DNA of 64,000 nucleotides from positions 1 through 64,000 of the forward strand of contig NZ_JAPIVQ010000005.1 in NCBI RefSeq assembly GCF_026239675.1, in the 5' to 3' direction. The position numbers and the translations under genes are program-made. Below are positions 36,760-45,315 of this stretch, in pieces. The notes under the pieces were generated by a model. That model did no database searches. It saw only the letters and a program-made list of their open reading frames with translations, and was not told the origin of the DNA. The first letter of the stretch is position 1; each line of letters begins with the position of its first letter. The stretch comes from Pedobacter sp. PLR (GTDB taxonomy: Bacteria > Bacteroidota > Bacteroidia > Sphingobacteriales > Sphingobacteriaceae).

Positions 36760-37710
36760 ATGACTAAGACTTTAAAAATTATTGAGGTAAAATCCGAGAT
36801 TGGCGCCGGTACACGGGGAGCCAGTTTAGGAGTGGATGCAATTAAGATTGCAGCGTTGGATTTTGGGAGTAGATTTTTCAAGAAACACAAATCAGTAGAG
36901 GTGCCAAATGAGAACCATTTGTTGCTTGAAGGCACCGGCAGCCCGTATGCGAAGCGGATTTCGGGTATACTGACTATGATAGAGCGGGTGAGTGATCAGG
37001 TGCGGACAACCCTGGAAGAAAAAGAGTTTCCGGTAGTTTTAGCGGGTGATCACAGTACGGCAGCGGGCACGATTGCGGGGATAAAAGCGGCCTTTCCAAA
37101 GTCGAAATTAGGGGTAATCTGGATCGATGCGCATGCAGATATCCATTCTCCATACACTACACCCTCCGGAAATATGCACGGAATGCCCTTAGCGATGGCA
37201 CTTGACGAAGATAATTTAGAGTCGAAAGTGAACAAGCTGGATCAGGAAACGATCAACTACTGGTTTCAGCTAAAAAACGTCGGAAATATAGCACCTAAGA
37301 TTAATTATCGCGATCTTGTGCTGATTTCTGCGCGGGATATGGAGAAGCCGGAAGAATACTTGCTGAAGAAAAATAAAGTAAAGATCTTTACGACGGCTGA
37401 TGTCCGGAAAAGAGGGGTAGAACGGACAGTGATTGATACGCTGGTCTATCTTGATCATTGTGACCTCATTTATGTTTCATTTGACGTGGATTCTATGGAT
37501 CCTACGGCGTCAAGAGGAACGGGGACACCGGTTGCTCAGGGATTGACAGAAAGAGAAGCAGGGAAGCTGATGTCGGGTCTGATCACCAATCAGAAAGTAT
37601 GTTGCTTCGAGATTGTGGAAGTCAACCCAACTCTCGACAGAGAGAATCAAATGGCAGAACACGCCTTTGAAATTTTAATTAAAGCGACTAACGCTTTTAG
37701 AAACGAGTAA
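36760..37710 (+). CDS. Arginase/agmatinase family ureohydrolase
   Basis: 316 residues with the full binuclear manganese site: AGDHSTAAG (His), IWIDAHADIHSP (Asp, His, Asp) and VSFDVDSMDPTAS (Asp, Asp), plus FEIVEVNP. The stretch TTPSGNMHGMPLA is of the arginase type (GNMHG) rather than the usual agmatinase. It hydrolyses arginine to ornithine and urea, or possibly agmatine to putrescine, given the divergent arginine decarboxylase. It lies three bases before argS on the same strand, so the two are co-transcribed. Confidence 0.9.
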   Translation: MTKTLKIIEVKSEIGAGTRGASLGVDAIKIAALDFGSRFFKKHKSVEVPNENHLLLEGTGSPYAKRISGILTMIERVSDQVRTTLEEKEFPVVLAGDHSTAAGTIAGIKAAFPKSKLGVIWIDAHADIHSPYTTPSGNMHGMPLAMALDEDNLESKVNKLDQETINYWFQLKNVGNIAPKINYRDLVLISARDMEKPEEYLLKKNKVKIFTTADVRKRGVERTVIDTLVYLDHCDLIYVSFDVDSMDPTASRGTGTPVAQGLTEREAGKLMSGLITNQKVCCFEIVEVNPTLDRENQMAEHAFEILIKATNAFRNE

Positions 37711-37713
37711 ATT

Positions 37714-39492
37714 ATGAATATCGAACAACATATCACCACTGCAACGCTTGCTGCAGTAAAGCATTTATATGGTCAGGATCTTCCTGAAAACCAGGTTAGT
37801 TTACAAGATACCAGAGCTGAATTTGACGGACAGATCACTATTGTGGTGTTTCCAATCGTACGTTTCTCAAAAAAATCGCCGGAAATAACCGCTACAGAAC
37901 TTGGAGAATACCTGGTTGAAAATATTGAAGAAGTTACTGCATTTAACGTGATTAAGGGTTTCCTTAATTTATCTGTTGCAGATAGCTATTGGTTAAGCCT
38001 TTTCAATCAGGAGCTTTTAAGCCCTGAATTCGGCGCCATAAAACCGAATGGCAAAAAGGTAATGGTAGAATACTCTTCGCCAAACACAAATAAACCACTA
38101 CACTTAGGACACGTAAGAAACAACCTGTTAGGTTATTCTGTGGCTGAATTGCTTAAAGCAAGCGGTCATGAGGTTGTTAAAGTGAATCTGGTAAACGACC
38201 GTGGAATTCATATCTGTAAGTCCATGTTGGCCTGGCAGAAATGGGGAAATGGCGAAACTCCTGAAAGTTCAGGCTTAAAAGGGGATCACCTTGTAGGAAA
38301 ATACTATGTGATCTTTGATAAAGAGTACAAAAAAGAAATTGAAGCGTTAAAAGAAGCTGGTCAGACGGAAGAGGAGGCGAAGAAAAATGCGCCGCTGATT
38401 CTGGAAGCGCAGAAAATGCTGCAGGACTGGGAAGCCGGAGACGATGCGGTGATTACACTTTGGAAAACCATGAACAGCTGGGTATATGCTGGTTTTGAAG
38501 TGAGTTACAAAAACCTTGGTGTTGATTTCGACAAATACTATTACGAGAGTAATACCTATTTATTAGGAAAAGGAACGGTAGAAGAAGGTTTGGAAAAAGG
38601 CGTGTTCTTTAAAAAACCGGATGGTTCTGTATGGATCGATTTAACTGCTGATGGTTTAGACCAGAAATTGGTTTTACGTGCTGATGGTACTTCGGTATAC
38701 ATCACTCAGGATTTGGGTACCGCTCAAATGAAATATGACGATTTCCATATGGATGAGTCTATTTATGTGGTAGGAAATGAGCAGGATTATCACTTCAAGG
38801 TGTTGTTCCTGATTTTAGAAAAACTAGGTAAAACCTGGGCTAAAGGCTTACACCACTTGTCGTATGGCATGGTGGATCTGCCAAGTGGCAAGATGAAATC
38901 CAGAGAAGGTACAGTTGTAGATGCTGATGATCTTGTTGCAGAGATGATCGAAACAGCGAAACAAAAAACGGAAGCACTGGGAAAAGTAAATGATTTCAGT
39001 GAAGAAGAGAAAAGCGCTTTATATAATAATATTGGTTTAGGTGCTTTAAAGTATTTCCTTTTAAAAGTTGAGCCTAAGAAACGTCTGTTATTTGATCCTT
39101 CGGAGTCTATCGATTTCCAGGGAAATACAGGTCCGTTTATTCAGTATACCCACGCACGTATCAAGTCGCTGTTAAATAAAGCAGGTTATGATGCTGCAAA
39201 AGGTGCTGCTGAAGTGGTAATCACGGATACAGAACGTGAAATGATCATGTTGCTGGCTAAGTACCCGGCAGAGATTGTGGCTGCGGCGAAAGTGTTTAGT
39301 CCGGCGAGTCTGGCTAATTACCTTTATGAGGTGGCTAAGATGTTCAATAAGTTCTACCATGAGGTTCCGCCAATTGTGAAAGAAGAAGATGAGGCCTTGA
39401 AGCATCACCGTTTAAATCTGAGTGCAGTTACGGCGGGCATTCTTAAAACCGGTATGAGAATTTTAGGGATTACGGTTCCGGAAAGAATGTAA
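37714..39492 (+). CDS. argS: Arginyl-tRNA synthetase
   Basis: 592 residues, class I. An N-terminal Arg-S additional domain is followed by the HIGH motif in NKPLHLGHVRNN (about residue 126) and the KMSKS-like SGKMKSREGT (about 392), with the anticodon-binding DALR domain at the C-terminus (from about 480, GPFIQYTHARI then FNKFYHEV). It charges tRNA-Arg. It is encoded 3 bases after the arginase-family gene, an odd pairing of an arginine consumer with the enzyme that needs arginine for translation. A bidirectional terminator follows 21 bases after the stop. Confidence 0.97.
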   Translation: MNIEQHITTATLAAVKHLYGQDLPENQVSLQDTRAEFDGQITIVVFPIVRFSKKSPEITATELGEYLVENIEEVTAFNVIKGFLNLSVADSYWLSLFNQELLSPEFGAIKPNGKKVMVEYSSPNTNKPLHLGHVRNNLLGYSVAELLKASGHEVVKVNLVNDRGIHICKSMLAWQKWGNGETPESSGLKGDHLVGKYYVIFDKEYKKEIEALKEAGQTEEEAKKNAPLILEAQKMLQDWEAGDDAVITLWKTMNSWVYAGFEVSYKNLGVDFDKYYYESNTYLLGKGTVEEGLEKGVFFKKPDGSVWIDLTADGLDQKLVLRADGTSVYITQDLGTAQMKYDDFHMDESIYVVGNEQDYHFKVLFLILEKLGKTWAKGLHHLSYGMVDLPSGKMKSREGTVVDADDLVAEMIETAKQKTEALGKVNDFSEEEKSALYNNIGLGALKYFLLKVEPKKRLLFDPSESIDFQGNTGPFIQYTHARIKSLLNKAGYDAAKGAAEVVITDTEREMIMLLAKYPAEIVAAAKVFSPASLANYLYEVAKMFNKFYHEVPPIVKEEDEALKHHRLNLSAVTAGILKTGMRILGITVPERM

Positions 39493-39513
39493 TTTCTTTT
39501 ATAATCGCATAAA

Positions 39514-39547
39514 AAAAAGTCCTGAGCGTAATGTTCAGGACTTTTTG
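39514..39547. terminator. Bidirectional terminator after argS
   Basis: Stem AAAGTCCTGA / TCAGGACTTT (39516-39525 and 39535-39544), with A-runs before and T-runs after. It also serves the convergent membrane-protein gene. Confidence 0.9.
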
Positions 39548-39577
39548 TTTATAGAAATAATTTTCCTTTAGATGGGT

Positions 39578-40189
39578 TTAGATCATGCTGGTTTTACTCT
39601 TTTGTAGTTGTTGCATGATATTGGACATCTCGTAAACATGGTTGATTCGTGGCTGCAAAAGCCAGACACCTATCAGGGGATAAAGAATGGTGAAATCCAT
39701 AAATCCCAGGTCGCCTTTTGTGATTGGCCTTTGTAATTCTACTCCTTTTAGCGTTTTTATCATAAAGTACATGGCGTAGAAAAGACATATTACTGGAAAC
39801 GCCAGGATTAGTCCGATTAAGAGGGCTAACAGAAAGAAGCCAGATCCTCCATTTCCTTCAGTTTCCCGATATAATGCGAGTGCTAAGAGCATGAAGGCCG
39901 GGAAAAAGGAGAAAGCCATGGCTCTTTTAAATTTCCCAAGGTTCATTGATAGGTTAGCAGGTAAGAGCGGATAAAGATTTATAGTGGTAAAATAGATCCA
40001 ACCACATAACAGAACCAGCAGATAAGTAAAATAACAGAGTTCGATCCAATAATAATCCTGATTGGGATTTCTAAAGGAGCCGAAAAGATATTCTAATATT
40101 CTGGGGGCAACTATAAAAGTAAAGAGTTGCCAGTGTTTTAATCCGAGTATCCAGCGCGCGTTAGTGTTTGGTTCCATTTTATTTAACAA
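39578..40189 (-). CDS. Multi-pass membrane protein of unknown function
   Basis: 203 residues; an in-frame ATG at 40177 (MEPNTNARW) is an equal start candidate. Four or five hydrophobic helices are visible: WQLFTFIVAPRILEYLF, FTYLLVLLCGWIYF, MAFSFFPAFMLLALALY, FFLLALLIGLILAFPVICLF and the shorter FTILYPLIGVWLL. No motif points to a function. It follows the AI-2E transporter gene? No: the AI-2E gene lies upstream on the same strand with a 26-base gap, so the two are probably one transcript. Confidence 0.72.
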   Translation of the reverse strand: MLNKMEPNTNARWILGLKHWQLFTFIVAPRILEYLFGSFRNPNQDYYWIELCYFTYLLVLLCGWIYFTTINLYPLLPANLSMNLGKFKRAMAFSFFPAFMLLALALYRETEGNGGSGFFLLALLIGLILAFPVICLFYAMYFMIKTLKGVELQRPITKGDLGFMDFTILYPLIGVWLLQPRINHVYEMSNIMQQLQKSKTSMI

Positions 40190-40215
40190 TGATGTATTAA
40201 GGATGATTCAGGTGA

Positions 40216-41334
40216 TTATTTTTGTACCCCTGTTGCGGTAGCTACATTTTTCTTTTTCCTGAAGGACGCGAAAGTCATCGGACTTTTTGCGGGTCTTTCA
40301 TCACCCAATAATACTCCCCATTGCTTAAATATCAGGGTTCTGTCGAAGATTACTTTTAATACCGCGATGATGGGCATGGAGAGAAACATGCCTGATACTC
40401 CGGCAATACTTCCACCGATGATAACTCCCAGAATGGCAAACAGCGCGTTGATCTTCACTTTTGAACCTACTATTCTAGGCATCAGGATATTGTTGTCCAG
40501 AAACTGAACCGCGGCAATTACTGCAAGAACAGTGATTACCGGCCATAATTCTGTAGAGGAAGTCAGGGTGAGTAAAACGCCTATAATGTTTCCTATTAAT
40601 GCACCTACATAGGGAATCAGGTTGAGTATGGCAAAAATCACCCCGATCAGTAAAGCGTGTTTGATGCCTATAAGCAGCAGGATTCCGCCAAGTAAAATAG
40701 TCATATAGGTCACTTGAATCAGTAAGCCTACGAGGTAGTTCTTGATGATGGATTCGGTTTCATAAATGGCTTCTTTCACTTTTGGATGATGTTCCGTCTT
40801 GAACCACATAAACACGAAGCGAAGCAGGATATCTTTATAAAAAAGCATCAGGTAGATGTAGATTGGTAATAAGCCTACAAACACGAATAATGAACTTAAA
40901 GTTACTGCGGCACCGCTGGCAGCTTTACCGCCCATAGCGAGTAAATCATCACTTTTTTCGGTAATGAATTTCATTTGTTCGGTTGTAGATATATGGCTAA
41001 TGTTACCGAACCATTCGCTAAGTGTTTTCAAATGGGAGTTCACATTGGCTTTGATCTGAGGGAAGTCTGCCGCAAGGAAGCCAACTTGTGCGGAGAAAAA
41101 CCAGACAATAGCGGCTACGAATATTACGACCAATAGAATTGGTAAGATGATGGCTGCTATTTCCGGGAATTTGTATTTCCGTAAAAACCGGAAAACCGGT
41201 AAGAGCATAATGCTGATAAAGAACGCCATGATCACCGGCATGATGATGTCTTTTCCAATGACAAGGATGGTGGCTACGAGAACGAGTCCGAGGAGTTCAA
41301 TGGATCTTTTAACGGTTAGGGGCATGTCTTTCAT
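40216..41334 (-). CDS. AI-2E family transporter (PerM/TqsA-like permease)
   Basis: 372 residues with about eight membrane helices in the AI-2E layout: two N-terminal helices (LVLVATILVIGKDIIMPVIMAF, then a second around residue 65), a central amphipathic region (residues about 85-150), and the family motif IGVIFAILNLIPYVGALIGNIIGVLL near residue 230, then FLDNNILMPRIVGSKV and VIIGGSIAGVSGMFLSMPIIAVLKV. These are secondary permeases; transport of autoinducer-2 or sodium/protons has been reported for some members, but the substrate here is unknown. The last 30 residues are basic and outside the family core. Confidence 0.9.
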   Translation of the reverse strand: MKDMPLTVKRSIELLGLVLVATILVIGKDIIMPVIMAFFISIMLLPVFRFLRKYKFPEIAAIILPILLVVIFVAAIVWFFSAQVGFLAADFPQIKANVNSHLKTLSEWFGNISHISTTEQMKFITEKSDDLLAMGGKAASGAAVTLSSLFVFVGLLPIYIYLMLFYKDILLRFVFMWFKTEHHPKVKEAIYETESIIKNYLVGLLIQVTYMTILLGGILLLIGIKHALLIGVIFAILNLIPYVGALIGNIIGVLLTLTSSTELWPVITVLAVIAAVQFLDNNILMPRIVGSKVKINALFAILGVIIGGSIAGVSGMFLSMPIIAVLKVIFDRTLIFKQWGVLLGDERPAKSPMTFASFRKKKNVATATGVQK

Positions 41335-41474
41335 AAGTGTCGAGCTAAATTAACAGACCATATCAATGGTAGAAAACTCAGATTTGAGTTAAAAATGATA
41401 GATCCAGGATGGGTTTAATTGTAGTTTATTTGTTTTTTCAAAAACTAAACACGGTAAGGTATGAAATGTTTGGC

Positions 41475-41482
41475 TAGTTTTG
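41475..41482 (+). promoter_or_regulatory. Bacteroidota -7 box for mnmE
   Basis: TAGTTTTG matches TAnnTTTG, 31 bases before the ATG at 41514. No -33 TTG at the standard spacing. Confidence 0.5.
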
Positions 41483-41513
41483 TAAATAATCGAAACACAG
41501 AATATTTCTTCTT

Positions 41514-42881
41514 ATGATCAGTAATGAAACCATAGTTGCCTTATCTACACCACCGGGAATTGGTGCCATCGGTGTAATTCGTCTTTCAGGTAAGGATGCA
41601 ATAACTATCACGAACTCCGTTTTTAGTAAGGATTTGCTAAAACAAGATTCTCATACTTTACATTTTGGCTTGATCAAAGATGGTGATGTGGTGATTGATG
41701 AGGTGGTTGTCGCATTATTTGTAGCTCCAAAATCTTATACTAAAGAGAATGTGGTTGAAATTAGCTGCCATGGTTCAAATTATATTATTCAACAGATCAT
41801 TTCTTTATTGATCAGAAAAGGTGCTTCGGCTGCTAAACCCGGCGAGTTTACTTTAAGGGCCTTCCTGAATGGTGGTATGGATTTGTCGCAGGCAGAAGCG
41901 GTTGCAGATTTGATTTCATCAGATTCTCAGGCAGCACATAGCGTGGCGATGAACCAACTCAGAGGTGGTTTTAGTACAGAATTGAATGTTTTAAGAGAGC
42001 AATTGATACATTTTGCTTCTATGATTGAGCTGGAACTTGATTTCTCTGAAGAGGATGTAGAATTTGCAAACAGAGATCAGCTGCAGGAGTTGATCAATAA
42101 GATCAATCTGGTGATCAATAAATTAATCCGCTCTTTTGAGTTAGGAAACGTCATTAAAGAAGGAATTAATACGGTAATCGCCGGCAGACCAAATGCAGGA
42201 AAATCAACGTTGTTAAATGCGTTGTTAAATGAAGACCGTGCGATTGTTAGTGAGATTGCAGGTACTACACGTGATACCATTGAGGAGGTTTTGAATATCA
42301 ATGGGATAAACTTCAGATTGATTGACACGGCAGGTATCAGGGAAGCTACAGATACGATTGAAGCGATAGGGGTAGAGAAGACGATGTTGAAAATTAGTCA
42401 GTCTGCCGTGTTGGTTTACTTGTTTGATGTGGTGAATCTTTCTGCGAATGAGATCAGAGAAGATATTAAAAGTCTGCATAAACCGGGCGTTGCTTTTATC
42501 GCAGTTGCGAATAAAATTGACCTTTCATTTACAGATAGAGTGAAGGAATTAGGCCTTCCTGCTGATATTAATTTTATCTCTATTTCAGCGAAAGAAAACC
42601 ATCAGATTGAAGAGTTGAAACAATTGTTGTATGATACGGCAGTAGGTGATAAGCTTTCTTCGAACCATACGATGGTAACGAATATCAGACATGTAGAGGC
42701 TTTGCAGAAAACCCGCACAGCTTTGGATAGCGTAATCAGAGGATTGACAAATCCGGTTACTTCGGATTTTCTGGCAATGGATATTAAGCAAGCTCTATAT
42801 TATTTAGGTGAGATTACCGGGAAAGTGACTACGGATGACTTGCTGGAAAATATCTTCAGCAAGTTCTGTATCGGGAAATAA
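41514..42881 (+). CDS. mnmE: tRNA modification GTPase MnmE (TrmE)
   Basis: 455 residues, complete. An N-terminal formyl-THF-binding domain (TIVALSTPPGIGAIGVIRLSG) is followed by the helical domain and a G domain with P-loop GRPNAGKS (224-231), switch and G3 (DTAG), G4 NKID, and the invariant C-terminus FCIGK with the catalytic Cys. With MnmG it makes the cmnm5 group at U34 of tRNAs. The 3' end is notable: the last 18 bases encoding FCIGK-stop are a known attachment site for tyrosine recombinases in other phyla (SGI1), and a tyrosine recombinase gene lies directly downstream here. Confidence 0.97.
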   Translation: MISNETIVALSTPPGIGAIGVIRLSGKDAITITNSVFSKDLLKQDSHTLHFGLIKDGDVVIDEVVVALFVAPKSYTKENVVEISCHGSNYIIQQIISLLIRKGASAAKPGEFTLRAFLNGGMDLSQAEAVADLISSDSQAAHSVAMNQLRGGFSTELNVLREQLIHFASMIELELDFSEEDVEFANRDQLQELINKINLVINKLIRSFELGNVIKEGINTVIAGRPNAGKSTLLNALLNEDRAIVSEIAGTTRDTIEEVLNINGINFRLIDTAGIREATDTIEAIGVEKTMLKISQSAVLVYLFDVVNLSANEIREDIKSLHKPGVAFIAVANKIDLSFTDRVKELGLPADINFISISAKENHQIEELKQLLYDTAVGDKLSSNHTMVTNIRHVEALQKTRTALDSVIRGLTNPVTSDFLAMDIKQALYYLGEITGKVTTDDLLENIFSKFCIGK

Positions 42882-43203
42882 CCGATGATAATTACCACAT
42901 AATTACGACAAGTAATGATAAGTAAGTGGCTTATTGTTAATAAGTTGTGTGGATTTCTTTTGTCCATATCTTTGGATTTATGCTTTTGTTTTTCTGACTT
43001 TTGTAACGCATTTGTAACTCGAATGCGTTTTTTTATGCCCTAAAAATTTGAGGGTAAATCATTGCGCTTAATGTATCTTAATTCCTCTTAAATCACCTTA
43101 ATTACCCTAAATGGGGCTAAAACTGGGGGTAAATTACCACCGATGATTTGAGGAGAAAAAGGGGGATTCGAGAACGAATGAAAGGGTGTTAAATAATTAT
43201 ACA
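42882..43203. other. mnmE-integrase junction region
   Basis: 322 bases without a gene. It holds the mnmE terminator at 43005-43034, two tandem TTTGTAAC words (at about 43000 and 43011) and an AT-rich run with repeated ttaat/ccttaattaccc segments near 43068-43110. No copy of the mnmE 3' end was found here. Confidence 0.5.
43005..43034 (+). terminator. Terminator downstream of mnmE
   Basis: AACGCATT (43005-43012), loop, AATGCGTT (43022-43029), then a run of T. It is 123 bases after the mnmE stop. Confidence 0.75.
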
Positions 43204-43770
43204 ATGAGTTCGAATATTGCCGTTAAAAGAATTTGTGAATTTTGCCTGAATACCTTTATCGCGAAGACTACTGTTACCCGCTATTGCAGTCTTAAATGCA
43301 ACAGTAGACATGCAAAACAGAAGGTTCGTGATCTTAAAGTGAACGTGTCTGATCTGGAGGTGAAACAAACTGCAGCTTTGATTGAATTTAAACAGGAACC
43401 GGCTGAATTTCTAACTGTTAAGGAGGCTTCCAAATTACTCCATATCTGTACCAGGACGATCTACAACATCATCTATAGCGGAAAAATAAAGGCAGTTCGG
43501 CTTTCTGACAGGAAACTCATTATTAAAAGGACTGAAGTTGATAAAATATTTGAACACTCAGAAATTCCAGTTAAAATCAGGGAGAAACCTAAGAAGCCGC
43601 CGCATCCGAAATATTGCTATTCTATGGGTGAAGCTCAGGAAAAGTTCAATTTTTCAGAAACTGCTTTAAACTCGCTGATCAAAAGAAATAACATTCCAAA
43701 ATATCAAAGTGGCTGGTACACCTATGTACTGAAATCTGATTTAGAAAGAATTATAAACCAAAACAGATAA
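43204..43770 (+). CDS. Zinc-ribbon plus excisionase-type helix-turn-helix protein
   Basis: 188 residues from the ATG at 43204; a GTG at 43186 is less likely. The N-terminus has a four-cysteine zinc ribbon (CEFCLNTF, then RYCSLKCNS; about residues 10-33). A MerR/excisionase-type HTH_17 domain follows at about 74-120 (FLTVKEASKLLHICTRTIYN), and a second, diverged HTH is at the C-terminus (YCYSMGEAQEKFNFSETALN). It is encoded four bases before the recombinase gene. The pairing suggests a directionality or recombination accessory factor, but DNA binding alone cannot prove that. Confidence 0.78.
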   Translation: MSSNIAVKRICEFCLNTFIAKTTVTRYCSLKCNSRHAKQKVRDLKVNVSDLEVKQTAALIEFKQEPAEFLTVKEASKLLHICTRTIYNIIYSGKIKAVRLSDRKLIIKRTEVDKIFEHSEIPVKIREKPKKPPHPKYCYSMGEAQEKFNFSETALNSLIKRNNIPKYQSGWYTYVLKSDLERIINQNR

Positions 43771-43774
43771 AGTT

Positions 43775-44968
43775 ATGGCTAAAGTGAAATTGAGGATGAG
43801 AAGCATTACGAAAAATAGACAAAGTTTGTTGCTTGACTATTCACCACCCCTTAAAAATCCAGGTAACGGAAAATTACATAGATTTGAGATGCTCAAATTG
43901 TATATTTTTGATGATCCTGCTGATCAATTGGAACGTCAACACAATAAGGAAACGATGCTGCTGGCTCGTACCGTTTGTGCTCAACGGCAATTGGATATAC
44001 AGAATCGAAGGTTTGGTTTTATTTCTGATGCCCTGAGAGACTCTAGCTTTATCGACTTTTTTCAAACGGAAGCTCGTAAAAAGCAACACTCTGTTTCAGA
44101 TAACTGGGGGATGGGCTTACGATACTTTATCGCATTTTCCGGCCATGATTTGAAGTTTCCTGAGCTCAATGATTACTTGTGTGAGGATTATAAAAATTAT
44201 TTACTTAGTGGGCCTGGTATTAGCAGGACTGGAAGGCCAATTTCAAAAAATACTGCTGTAAGTTATTATGCTAAGTTTAGGCATATTTTAAGAATCGCTT
44301 ATAAAAAGGGTTTAATTCCCCAGGATCTACATGCGATAGTTAAGCCGATTACACCTAAAGAGACGCATAGAGAAAGGCTTACCCTTGAGGAATTCCAACA
44401 ATTAGCAGAAACTCCTGCTGACTCAGATGTAATGAAAATGGCTTCGCTTTTTTCTGGGCTTACCGGTTTGAGATTTTCTGATGTAGCGACTTTGAAATGG
44501 TCAGAGCTGCGTGGAACTGCCGGGAAATATGAACTTCAGTTCTCGCAGGAAAAAACAGAAGCAGCGGAGGTAATGCCAATCTCAGATCAGGCTGTCTCCA
44601 TTATGGGGATTCAAAACACAGAAAACATACTTGTTTTTCAAGGTTTGAGGTATTCCAGATTGAAGGCCTTCTTTACGCATTGGCTGGCTGGTGCTGGTAT
44701 TAAAAAGAACATTACTTTTCATAGTTTTCGCCATACTTTTGCCACACTCCAATTGGAATTGGGAACAGACATTTACACGGTTTCTAAAATGTTGGGTCAT
44801 AAGGCTTTTAAGAATACGGAGATCTATGCCAAAATTGTAGACAAGACCAAGCGTAATGCTGCAGACAAGGTGATGTTGAAAATGCCGGAAGAAATTGAAG
44901 CAATGGAAGTAGATGAAAACTTAGCCCCCAAATCATTTAAGTTTATTGTGCATCGGAATGAAAATTAG
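43775..44968 (+). CDS. Tyrosine recombinase / site-specific integrase
   Basis: 397 residues. An N-terminal Arm-like and core-binding (SAM-like) region occupies residues 1-195, with the catalytic domain after it. Active-site residues are complete: Arg233 in GLTGLRFSDVATL, Lys260 in SQEKTEA, His316 and Arg319 in HSFRHTFATL, His342 in MLGHK and nucleophile Tyr351 in EIYAKI. This is the Bacteroidota phage-integrase family used by transposons and integrative elements. Its position right behind mnmE, together with the HTH partner, suggests the left end of an integrated element. A terminator follows. Confidence 0.93.
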   Translation: MAKVKLRMRSITKNRQSLLLDYSPPLKNPGNGKLHRFEMLKLYIFDDPADQLERQHNKETMLLARTVCAQRQLDIQNRRFGFISDALRDSSFIDFFQTEARKKQHSVSDNWGMGLRYFIAFSGHDLKFPELNDYLCEDYKNYLLSGPGISRTGRPISKNTAVSYYAKFRHILRIAYKKGLIPQDLHAIVKPITPKETHRERLTLEEFQQLAETPADSDVMKMASLFSGLTGLRFSDVATLKWSELRGTAGKYELQFSQEKTEAAEVMPISDQAVSIMGIQNTENILVFQGLRYSRLKAFFTHWLAGAGIKKNITFHSFRHTFATLQLELGTDIYTVSKMLGHKAFKNTEIYAKIVDKTKRNAADKVMLKMPEEIEAMEVDENLAPKSFKFIVHRNEN

Positions 44969-44972
44969 TTTT

Positions 44973-45000
44973 AACCCCTTCATAGCTATTTATGGGGTTT
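44973..45000 (+). terminator. Terminator after the integrase gene
   Basis: AACCCC (44973-44978) and GGGGTT (44994-44999) close a hairpin containing an ATAGCTAT core; T residues follow. It is a weaker stem than others in the window. Confidence 0.55.
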
Positions 45001-45036
45001 GTAACAAATAGCACAATAAAAGGTAATTTGCGATGC

Positions 45037-45044
45037 TATATTTG
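45037..45044 (+). promoter_or_regulatory. Bacteroidota -7 box directly before the ORF at 45049
   Basis: TATATTTG matches TAnnTTTG and ends 4 bases before the ATG, so a transcript from it would be nearly leaderless. Confidence 0.45.
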
Positions 45045-45048
45045 CATT

Positions 45049-45279
45049 ATGAACTTACCCATGCGCATCAACTTTAAGGAGAAAGACTATACTTACCTCA
45101 TTATTACCAAGGGAATTACCAAACTAACTACTGAAATTCAGATTAACCTGAATAATAGGGAGTATCAGCTGGTTTGTAATTCGAACGGGGACTGGGATGC
45201 TGTTGATGTGACTGTAAGCGATCATACGGAGCTTCTTAAGGCTATAGGGAGAAATATCAAACTTCGTTATAGGTTCTAA
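45049..45279 (+). CDS. Small hypothetical protein of the integrase module
   Basis: 76 residues from the ATG at 45049. The sequence alternates short strands (MRINFKEKDYTYLIITKG, EIQINLNNREYQLVCN) with a final basic segment (GRNIKLRYRF), suggesting a small beta fold. No family recognised. The start is chosen because a TAnnTTTG box lies directly upstream; an earlier in-frame ATG at 44992 would put the start inside the integrase terminator. It lies between the recombinase and a convergent excisionase-like gene, a common place for small accessory-element genes. Confidence 0.6.
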   Translation: MNLPMRINFKEKDYTYLIITKGITKLTTEIQINLNNREYQLVCNSNGDWDAVDVTVSDHTELLKAIGRNIKLRYRF

Positions 45280-45315
45280 AAAAACTAAATAGAATCATCG
45301 TTTTGTGCGGTAATG

